Shown here: positions 1 to 5,456 of the stretch, piece after piece | Layout of the letters: the number at the start of each line of letters is the position of its first letter | How positions within the stretch are numbered: the stretch's first letter is position 1 | DNA from: JAKEHA01 sp964560355 | GTDB lineage: Bacteria; Krumholzibacteriota; Krumholzibacteriia; WVZY01; JAKEHA01 | Length of the DNA stretch: 5,456 bases | NCBI GenBank assembly: GCA_964560355.1 | Contig: CAZLLI010000141.1 | Span: forward strand, 1-5,456 | Direction of reading: 5' to 3' | Notes under the pieces: generated by a model | The model's database searches: none | What the model saw: the letters and a program-made list of their open reading frames with translations, nothing else | What the model was told of the DNA's origin: nothing | Position numbers and translations under genes: made by a program

Positions 1-555
<555 letters not shown>

Positions 556-570
556 CCGTCCGCTCCCTCG

Positions 571-577
571 AAGGGAG
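571..577 (+). promoter_or_regulatory. Ribosome binding site of the tandem NTF2-like gene
   Basis: AAGGGAG lies 5 nt before the ATG at 583 in the 27-nt gap after the deacetylase stop. It fixes the start, and the short gap with no visible promoter suggests translation from a transcript that also carries the deacetylase gene. Confidence 0.65.
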
Positions 578-582
578 TCACG

Positions 583-1428
583 ATGCCCGTCGCGATACTA
601 TCCGCCCTCGCGGTCGCCGTTGCGCAATGCGGCGCGCCGCCCGCGAAAGCGCTGCCGCCCGACCTCGCGTCCCTGGTCGAGGCCGAGCGCTCGTTCGCGC
701 GCGCGTCGCTCGACACCGGCGTGCGGGCCGCCTTTCTCCGCTACCTGGCCGACGACGCGATCGTGTTTCGCCCCCAGCCGGTTCCCGCGAAGAAGTGGTA
801 CGCGCGCCAGCCGGCGTCGAGCGCGATCCTGGTATGGGAGCCCGAGTACGTCGACGTGAGCGCATCCAACGACCTCGGCTTCACGGTCGGACCCTACGTG
901 CTGCGCGCCGACTCCACCGCCGCGCCGAGCTTCGGGCACTTCGCGTCGGTGTGGCGGCGCGGCGCGGATCGCGAGTGGAAAGTGGTGGTCGACGTCGGCG
1001 CGTCGCACGAGCGCGTCGAGCGCCCGCAGTTCGTGGCGACGCCGTCGCGCGACGCCGCCGCCGAAGCGGTCACGCAGCAGGAAGCGCTGGCCGCGATCCA
1101 GCAGGAAGAGCGCGACTTCATCGAAGCCGCCACGCGCGGAATCGAGGACGCCTTCGACATGTGGGGAAGCGACGACGTGCGCGTGATGCGCGCGGGCGCG
1201 CTGCCGACGGTGGGAAAAGAAAAAGCGCGCGCTCTCTTGATGACGCAGCCGGGAACGCGGCGCATGACCACGACGGCGGCGGAAGCGTCCAAGGGCGGCG
1301 ACTTGGGCTTCACCTACGGCCGCTGCGACGTGACGCACAACGACCAGGTGACGACGAGCTACTACGTGCGCGTGTGGAAGCGAATGCCCGACGGGGCCTG
1401 GAAGTTCGTGCTCGACGCCGAGCAGTAG
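583..1428 (+). CDS. Probable exported protein with two tandem NTF2-like (SnoaL/DUF4440-type) domains
   Basis: Protein of 281 residues with no assignable reaction. Residues 2-15 are hydrophobic and Ala/Val-rich and may be a short Sec signal peptide, though it lacks the usual positive N-terminal charge. C16 is preceded by Gln, so it does not fit a normal lipobox. The rest is an internal duplication: residues 32-64 align with 172-203 (helical region ending in DDAIVFRP / DDVRVMR), 97-107 with 240-250 (both begin DLGFT), and 116-139 with 258-280 (ASVWRRGADREWKVVVD / VRVWKRMPDGAWKFVLD). The DLGFT-x-G and W+R-x(4)-W-K-V-x-D pattern is typical of SnoaL/DUF4440 members of the NTF2 fold, which include enzymes and binding proteins. 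The start ATG has AAGGGAG 5 nt upstream and is the only possible one, because the upstream gene's TAA lies in the same frame with no start codon between. Domain family by pattern; function unknown. Confidence 0.85.
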   Translation: MPVAILSALAVAVAQCGAPPAKALPPDLASLVEAERSFARASLDTGVRAAFLRYLADDAIVFRPQPVPAKKWYARQPASSAILVWEPEYVDVSASNDLGFTVGPYVLRADSTAAPSFGHFASVWRRGADREWKVVVDVGASHERVERPQFVATPSRDAAAEAVTQQEALAAIQQEERDFIEAATRGIEDAFDMWGSDDVRVMRAGALPTVGKEKARALLMTQPGTRRMTTTAAEASKGGDLGFTYGRCDVTHNDQVTTSYYVRVWKRMPDGAWKFVLDAEQ

Positions 1429-1433
1429 ACCGC

Positions 1434-2210
1434 CTACACCGCCCCCGCCAGCTCCCGAATCGAATTCACCACTAGGTCCGGCGTCACGCCGCTCCGCTCG
1501 ACGTCGTCGTCGCGGTACTTGCCCGACTTCACCAGCACCCCGCGAATCCCCGCCGACTGCGCGCCGTGGACGTCGTTGATGATGTCGTCGCCGACCATCA
1601 CCACGTCCTCGGCTTCGAGGCCCAGGTCCGCGAGCGCCGCGTAGTACATGGCGGGCGAAGGCTTGCCGACCACGGAGGCCGGCTTGCCGGTCGCGTACTC
1701 GAGCCCCGCGACGAAGGCGCCGATGTCGAGCGCGAGCCCGTCGTCGACCTGCCAGTAGCGCCCCTTGTGCAGCGCCACGATCTCGGCGCCGTTCATCACG
1801 TCCTTGAACAGCTCGCTCATGAGGTCGTAGGTCCACGCGCGTCCGATGTCGCCGATGACGATGGCTTGGAAGGGCGGCTTGGTCGCCAGCCCGCTGAATT
1901 CGCCGCGGATCGACGGCGACGTGACGAGCTTGACGCGCTCGACGCCGCCCGCTTTCAAGAGCGACGCGGCCGCCGCGGGCGTGGTGATGAACTCCGACGC
2001 GTCGACGTCGAAGCCCATGTGCAGCATGCGCTGCGCCATCTCGCCGCGCGTCTTGGTGGTGGTGTTGGTCACGAACCGAATCGGGATGTTGCGCGCGCGC
2101 AGGCGCGCGAGGGCTTCGATGGCGCCGGGGAGCGCGCGCTCGCCCACGAACCATACGCCGTCCATGTCGGCGAGGACTCCTTTGATGCCGCGAATCTCGT
2201 CGATGAGCAC
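1434..2210 (-). CDS. HAD-IIA family phosphatase, HDHD2/LHPP-like
   Basis: Cytoplasmic haloacid dehalogenase-superfamily hydrolase, 258 residues, expected to cleave phosphate monoesters (or phosphoramides/pyrophosphate, as reported for LHPP) through an aspartyl-phosphate intermediate with Mg2+. The motifs appear in order: motif I LADMDGVW with nucleophile D15 and acid/base D17; motif II FVTNTT with T48; a C2-type cap between about residues 75 and 180; motif III lysine K183 in VVGKPSP; motif IV VGDDIINDV with D208, D209 and D213. The stretch from HKGRYWQ through EYATGKPASVVGKPSP resembles eukaryotic HDHD2/LHPP and their bacterial relatives more than NagD itself. The start is GTG at 2208-2210, preceded by GGAGG (2221-2225) with 10 nt spacing; the N-terminus then has the family's usual length. 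It lies 33 nt after the YihY-family gene on the same strand, probably as its second cistron. The physiological substrate is unknown. Confidence 0.92.
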   Translation of the reverse strand: MLIDEIRGIKGVLADMDGVWFVGERALPGAIEALARLRARNIPIRFVTNTTTKTRGEMAQRMLHMGFDVDASEFITTPAAAASLLKAGGVERVKLVTSPSIRGEFSGLATKPPFQAIVIGDIGRAWTYDLMSELFKDVMNGAEIVALHKGRYWQVDDGLALDIGAFVAGLEYATGKPASVVGKPSPAMYYAALADLGLEAEDVVMVGDDIINDVHGAQSAGIRGVLVKSGKYRDDDVERSGVTPDLVVNSIRELAGAV

Positions 2211-2243
2211 GTCTATCCGGCCTCCGGTGTTGGCGAGTGAGCG

Positions 2244-3155
2244 CTAGCCGGTCCCTTCGGACCAGCCGGTTTCGGCGTCGAGGGGGAGACGCTCGGCCGC
2301 GCGCGCCCACACGTCGAGCACGAGCGCGCCGAGCAAGATGAACATGGCGAGCAGGTACATCCAGGTCAAAAACAGCGCGCCGCCGGCGAGCGCGCCGTAC
2401 ACCGCGTGTCGGCGCGAGATGGCGATGGTGACGGCGGCGCCGAGCTTCTGGAATACGGCCCACACCACCGCGACCACGAGCGCCACGATGACCGCGCGCA
2501 CCAAGCGCGGTCGTCGCGCCGGAATCGACAGGTAGAGAATCAGCAAGAACACCGCGAAGGCGCCCATCGAAAAGGCGCGGCGCGGGAGGTTGACCCACGA
2601 CGCCAGCTCGGAGACGCCGGGGGCGGCGAGCAGGAGCTGGAACGCGTAGTCGCCGACCGCCGCCACCGAGAAGAACAGCATGGCGCCGGTGACGTAGGCG
2701 ACCGTGAGCAGGCGGCGGTGCAGGAAACCCACCTTGCGGCGCGAACCCATCGCGCCGTTGATGCTCCACTCGAGCGATTCGAACAACCCCGCCGCGACGA
2801 AGAACAGCGACACCAAGCCGAGGATCCCGAAGCCCTGCCAGCTCTGCACGAGCTGCGCGATGTTGGCGAGCACGGCTTCGCCGGCGCCGGGCGGGAGCAG
2901 GCCGAGAAGGGTGTCGTAGAGGTTGCTGTTGGTGACGGGCTGGTTGCGGAACACCCAGCCCGCGACGGCGGTGGTGATGAACAGGAACGGGATCAATCCG
3001 AGGAGCAAATGAAAGGCGAGGCCGGCCGCCATGAGCGGCACCAAACGCTGGCCGAAGAGCACGCGCACCTCGTGCAAGACTCGGCCGATGGTCAAGAAGG
3101 CATGCAGCAGGGCGACACCTCGGAAGATTGGCGCCGAGTATATCGCGGGGCGCAC
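2244..3155 (-). CDS. YihY/virulence factor BrkB family inner-membrane protein
   Basis: Integral membrane protein of the YihY/BrkB family (the family once mislabelled ribonuclease BN); its role is poorly defined, possibly transport. The longest frame is 303 residues. About six hydrophobic segments are visible near residues 43-66, 108-127, 148-176, 196-211, 219-239 and 253-284. Family landmarks are the first segment GLAFHLLLGLIPFLF, the ESLEWSINGAMG stretch (125-137), and the closing YGALAGGALFLTWMYLLAMF with LLGALVLDVW. The C-terminal tail is short and polar. The start is uncertain: GTG at 3155 has no Shine-Dalgarno, and a good promoter overlaps the first codons with predicted transcription beginning near 3130. 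Codon 32, a GTG at 3060-3062 with GAGG 5 nt upstream, would give 272 residues and still keep all membrane segments; a TTG at codon 21 (3093-3095) is another option. It precedes the HAD phosphatase gene by 33 nt and is separated from nrdB by a terminator. Confidence 0.9.
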   Translation of the reverse strand: MRPAIYSAPIFRGVALLHAFLTIGRVLHEVRVLFGQRLVPLMAAGLAFHLLLGLIPFLFITTAVAGWVFRNQPVTNSNLYDTLLGLLPPGAGEAVLANIAQLVQSWQGFGILGLVSLFFVAAGLFESLEWSINGAMGSRRKVGFLHRRLLTVAYVTGAMLFFSVAAVGDYAFQLLLAAPGVSELASWVNLPRRAFSMGAFAVFLLILYLSIPARRPRLVRAVIVALVVAVVWAVFQKLGAAVTIAISRRHAVYGALAGGALFLTWMYLLAMFILLGALVLDVWARAAERLPLDAETGWSEGTG

Positions 3156-3165
3156 GCCGCGCCAA
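3137..3165 (-). promoter_or_regulatory. Predicted sigma70-type promoter for the yihY-HAD gene pair
   Basis: On the minus strand TTGGCG (3165-3160, 4 of 6 matches to TTGACA) is followed by a 17-nt spacer and TATACT (3142-3137, 5 of 6 matches to TATAAT). Transcription would begin near 3130. It sits directly after the nrdAB terminator, where a new promoter is expected. It is one of the few AT-rich patches in very GC-rich DNA, which adds weight. It is a prediction from consensus only. Confidence 0.55.
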
Positions 3166-3194
3166 AGCAGAATGTGCGTAGGGTTTGCGCCCCC

Positions 3195-3231
3195 AAAAAA
3201 AAGACGCCCCGCCGGGCGAAGGCGGGGCGTC
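3195..3231 (-). terminator. Rho-independent terminator of the nrdAB operon
   Basis: GACGCCCCGCC (3203-3213) and GGCGGGGCGTC (3221-3231) form a perfect 11-bp GC-rich stem with a 7-nt loop. On the minus strand the stem is followed immediately by eight T's (A's at 3195-3202 on the plus strand). It begins 32 nt after the nrdB stop codon. The T tract lies only on the minus-strand side, so it is a one-way terminator for nrdAB. Confidence 0.93.
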
Positions 3232-3263
3232 GGAGAGTCGGCGGTGTTGCCAGCCGCCGGGCC

Positions 3264-4283
3264 TCACTCCTCCCAGCTCAAGACGCCGCCCGTCTTGTAC
3301 TCCGTGACGCGCGTCTCGAAGAAGTTCTTCTCCTTCTTCAAGTCGATGACTTCGCTCATCCACGGGAACGGGTTGGCGACGTTGTAGAGCTTGGGGAGGT
3401 TGATCCGTTCCAGCCGGCGGTCCGCCACGTACTTGACGTACTGGTGGATGGCGTCGGCGTTCAAGCCCAAGATGCCCTTGGGCAGGCAGTCGCGCGCGTA
3501 GGCGTGCTCGAGCTCGACCGCGCGCTTGATGTTCGCGACCAGCGTGGCCTTGAACTCGTCGGTCCAGATCTCCGGATTCTCGAGCACGATGTTGTTGATG
3601 AGGTCGCACCCGAACGCAAGGTGGACGGATTCATCTCTGAGGATGAATTGGAATTGCTCGCCCACGCCCACCATCTTGTTCTGGCGCAGGAACGACAGCA
3701 TCATCACGAAGCCGGCGTAGAAGAAAATGCCTTCCATGATGACGTAGAAGCCGACCAGGTCGTGGACGAACTTCTGGATGTTCTCGCGCCCCTCGGTGGT
3801 GAAGTTCGGGTCGAGAATCGACTTGGTGATGTCGATGACGAACTCGTCCTTCTCGCGGATGCTGGGGATGCTCATGTACATGTTGTAGACCTCGTCGGGG
3901 TCCAAGCCCAACGTGTCGCAACAGTAGATGAAGGTGTCGGTGTGGATCGCTTCTTCGAAGGCCTGGCGCAAGAGGTACTGCCGGCACTCGGGATTCGTCA
4001 CGTGGCGATAGACCGTGAGCACGATGTTGTTCGCCGTGAGCGACTCCGCGGTGGAGAAGAAGCCCATGTTCCACAGCACCAGACGGCGTTCGTGCGACGA
4101 CAGCGCGTCGGGGCTGCGCCACATCTCGACGTCCTTCTGCATGTTGACTTCTTCCGGCGTCCAGTTGTTGGCCACACCGTCTTTGTAGTGCTTGCGCGCC
4201 CAGTTGTACTTCATGGGCAGGATCTTGTTGGGATCCGTGGCCGAGCAATTGAGCAGGCGTTTCTCGTTGGGTCGTTCCGTCAT
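3264..4283 (-). CDS. nrdB: Ribonucleoside-diphosphate reductase beta subunit (R2), class Ic type
   Basis: Radical-generating subunit of class I ribonucleotide reductase, pairing with the NrdA encoded just upstream to make deoxyribonucleotides; 339 residues, ferritin-like fold, cytoplasmic. The dimetal ligands are all visible: E80 (in FFSTAESLTANN), E111 and H114 (QAFEEAIHTDTF), E184 (VIMEGIFF), E218 and H221 (RDESVHLAFG). Two positions mark the subclass. The residue four after H114, where E. coli R2 has the radical Y122, is F118, and the first ligand is Glu (E80) where E. coli has D84. Both match Chlamydia trachomatis class Ic R2, which uses a Mn(IV)/Fe(III) centre in place of a tyrosyl radical; QAFEEAIHTDTF is very close to the chlamydial motif. 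W41 (NNWTPEEVN) and Y329 near the C-terminus appear to be the radical-transfer residues. The ATG start has AAGGAG (4291-4296) 7 nt upstream. The gene is complete, lies 19 nt after nrdA and ends before a strong terminator. The cofactor metal is inferred from family knowledge. Confidence 0.97.
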   Translation of the reverse strand: MTERPNEKRLLNCSATDPNKILPMKYNWARKHYKDGVANNWTPEEVNMQKDVEMWRSPDALSSHERRLVLWNMGFFSTAESLTANNIVLTVYRHVTNPECRQYLLRQAFEEAIHTDTFIYCCDTLGLDPDEVYNMYMSIPSIREKDEFVIDITKSILDPNFTTEGRENIQKFVHDLVGFYVIMEGIFFYAGFVMMLSFLRQNKMVGVGEQFQFILRDESVHLAFGCDLINNIVLENPEIWTDEFKATLVANIKRAVELEHAYARDCLPKGILGLNADAIHQYVKYVADRRLERINLPKLYNVANPFPWMSEVIDLKKEKNFFETRVTEYKTGGVLSWEE

Positions 4284-4290
4284 GGTGGTG

Positions 4291-4296
4291 CTCCTT
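4291..4296 (-). promoter_or_regulatory. Ribosome binding site of nrdB
   Basis: AAGGAG on the minus strand, 7 nt before the nrdB ATG (4281-4283), inside the 19-nt nrdA-nrdB gap. It is close to ideal and confirms the start. The gap has no room for a separate promoter, so nrdB is read from the nrdA transcript or from a promoter within nrdA. Confidence 0.75.
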
Positions 4297-4302
4297 GCGC
4301 CG

Positions 4303-5456
4303 CTACTGGCACGCCTCGCAGGTCGGGTCTTCGAGCGAGCACGCCTTGACGACTTGCGTCGCTGGCACGGTCTCGGTCGCGACGTGCGCCGCGCCCGCGA
4401 ACTTCTTGCTCTTCGAATCCAGCGTCGACTTCTCGATCGACGACGCGCCCAGCGTGCGCAGGTAGTACGTCGTCTTCAACCCCATCTTCCACGCCGCGAT
4501 GTAGATCTCCGAGATCTGCTTGCCCGACGTGCTGGTGGTGAAGATGTTGACCGACTGGCTCTGGTCGATCCACTTGCCGCGGTGCGCGCCGTGCTGGACG
4601 ATCCAGATGGGGTCGATCTCGAACACTTCCTTGTACTTCGCGCGCACCTCGGCCGGGATTTCCTGGATGGCCTGCACGCTGCCGTCGTAGTACTTGACCT
4701 TCTCCATCATGTCCTCGTCCCACAGGCCGAGCTCCTTCAAGTCGCTCACCAGGAAGCGATTGATGATGGTGAACTCGCCGCTGAAGTTCGACTTCACGTA
4801 CATGTTCTTGTAGATGGGCTCGATCGACGGCACGCAGCCCGCGATGTTGGCGATGGTCGCGGTGGGCGCGATCGCCATCATGTTGGAATTGCGAATGCCG
4901 TGCTTCTTCACGAGCGCGCGCACCGGGGTCCAATCCATCCACGTGCGCCGGTCGACGCCGGTGGTCATGCCGCGCTCGGCTTCGAGCAAGTCGAGCGTGT
5001 CGACGGGGAAAATGCCGCGGTCCCACTTCGACCCGGAGAACGACGCGTACGCGCCCTTCTCCTGCGCCAGCTCGGCCGACGACAGAATCGCGTGGAAGGA
5101 GATGAACTCCTGCAGGTGGTCAGAGAACGCGACCGCGCCGTCGCTGTCGAAGGGAAGATTGAGCATGTAGAGCGCGTCCTGCAGCCCCATGACGCCGAGC
5201 CCGATGGGGCGGTGGCGCAGGTTCGCGTTGCGCGCCTCTTCGGTCGGGTAGAAGTTCAAGTCCACGACGTTGTCGAGCATGCGCACCGCCGTCTTGACGG
5301 TGTATTTCAGTCGCTCGTGGTTGAGCTTGCCGTCGTCGACGTGTCGCGACAGGTTGATCGAGCCCAGGTTGCACACCGCGGTTTCGTCGGTGGACGTATT
5401 GAGCGTGATCTCGGTGCACAGGTTCGAGCTGTGCACGACGCCGACGTGGTCCTGCG
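4303..5456 (-). CDS. nrdA: Ribonucleoside-diphosphate reductase alpha subunit, C-terminal half (5' end outside window)
   Basis: Catalytic large subunit of class I ribonucleotide reductase. The frame is open to the window edge; the N-terminal half, with any ATP-cone regulatory domain and the first redox cysteine, is not visible. Numbering from the Val codon at 5434-5436: SNLCTEI holds the active-site trio N5, C7 (thiyl radical cysteine, E. coli C439) and E9; AVCNLGS holds C22, the redox-pair cysteine (E. coli C462). The substrate phosphate-binding signature APTATIANIAGC spans 190-201. Y324-Y325 in GLKTTYYLRT correspond to E. coli Y730/Y731 of the radical path. The C-terminus carries C366, C373 and C376 (ending CEACQ), the swinging tail that is re-reduced by thioredoxin or glutaredoxin. 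The wording around SNLCTEITLNT and DETAVCNLGS resembles chlamydial-type NrdA, in agreement with the class Ic NrdB that follows after 19 nt. All visible key residues are intact. That Val codon is internal, not a start. Confidence 0.97.
   Translation of the reverse strand, partial: QDHVGVVHSSNLCTEITLNTSTDETAVCNLGSINLSRHVDDGKLNHERLKYTVKTAVRMLDNVVDLNFYPTEEARNANLRHRPIGLGVMGLQDALYMLNLPFDSDGAVAFSDHLQEFISFHAILSSAELAQEKGAYASFSGSKWDRGIFPVDTLDLLEAERGMTTGVDRRTWMDWTPVRALVKKHGIRNSNMMAIAPTATIANIAGCVPSIEPIYKNMYVKSNFSGEFTIINRFLVSDLKELGLWDEDMMEKVKYYDGSVQAIQEIPAEVRAKYKEVFEIDPIWIVQHGAHRGKWIDQSQSVNIFTTSTSGKQISEIYIAAWKMGLKTTYYLRTLGASSIEKSTLDSKSKKFAGAAHVATETVPATQVVKACSLEDPTCEACQ

Noticed and set aside
613..630. C16 of the NTF2-like protein as a lipoprotein attachment site.
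   Set aside because: The preceding residues are VAQ, with Gln at -1, which does not fit the lipobox; ordinary signal peptide cleavage nearby is at least as likely.
1425..1437. Small inverted repeat GTAG-ACCGC-CTAC at the convergent junction, as a possible terminator.
   Set aside because: The stem is only 4 bp, has no T tract, and arises largely because two TAG stops face each other.
3240..3258. GGCGG...CCGCC inverted repeat between the nrdB stop and the main terminator.
   Set aside because: A 5-bp stem in very GC-rich DNA is expected by chance, and there is no T tract; the adjacent 11-bp hairpin explains termination.
598..3609. A 1003-residue open frame on the minus strand.
   Set aside because: It runs antisense to the NTF2-like gene, out of frame through the HAD and YihY genes, and into nrdB across the terminator. 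Its translation is Arg/His/Gly/Ala-rich low-complexity text typical of a high-GC shadow frame.
2406..4349. A 647-residue open frame on the plus strand.
   Set aside because: It is antisense to YihY and nrdB and crosses the nrdAB terminator. The composition is Val/Asp/Glu/His/Arg-biased with no recognisable domain, as expected from the complement of GC-rich genes.

Overview
The window carries five protein-coding genes on high-GC, densely packed bacterial DNA, two of them cut by the window edges. Codon choice is strongly G/C at third positions, GTG starts are used, and many long spurious open frames run antisense to the real genes. This suggests a high-GC bacterium. The mix (eukaryote-like histone deacetylase homologue, class Ic-type ribonucleotide reductase, YihY membrane protein) would suit a Myxococcota or other deltaproteobacterial-type genome, but that placement is inference. 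No rRNA, tRNA, CRISPR array, insertion sequence or prophage was seen.

Left part, plus strand (1-1428): the C-terminal 184 residues of a zinc-dependent histone deacetylase/acetoin-utilisation family deacetylase. It is followed 27 nt later by a 281-residue, probably exported protein made of two tandem NTF2-like (SnoaL/DUF4440-type) domains. The two may be co-transcribed. They meet the next gene tail to tail with only 5 nt between stop codons.

Middle, minus strand (1434-3165): a YihY/BrkB-family integral membrane protein followed 33 nt later by a HAD-IIA phosphatase of the HDHD2/LHPP-like type. A good sigma70-like promoter (TTGGCG, 17 nt, TATACT) lies just before them. It overlaps the first codons of the longest possible yihY frame, so the true start is probably further in.

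Right part, minus strand (3195-5456): a ribonucleotide reductase operon, nrdA (C-terminal half, running off the window) then nrdB, 19 nt apart. It ends in a perfect 11-bp hairpin plus eight T's. NrdB has Phe at the place of the radical tyrosine and Glu at the first metal-ligand position, the signature of class Ic R2 proteins that use a Mn/Fe cofactor. Catalytic and radical-transfer residues are otherwise intact in both subunits, so the enzyme should reduce ribonucleotides to deoxyribonucleotides by the class Ic mechanism. This is the most notable point in the window. I see no clearly undescribed multi-gene system here.
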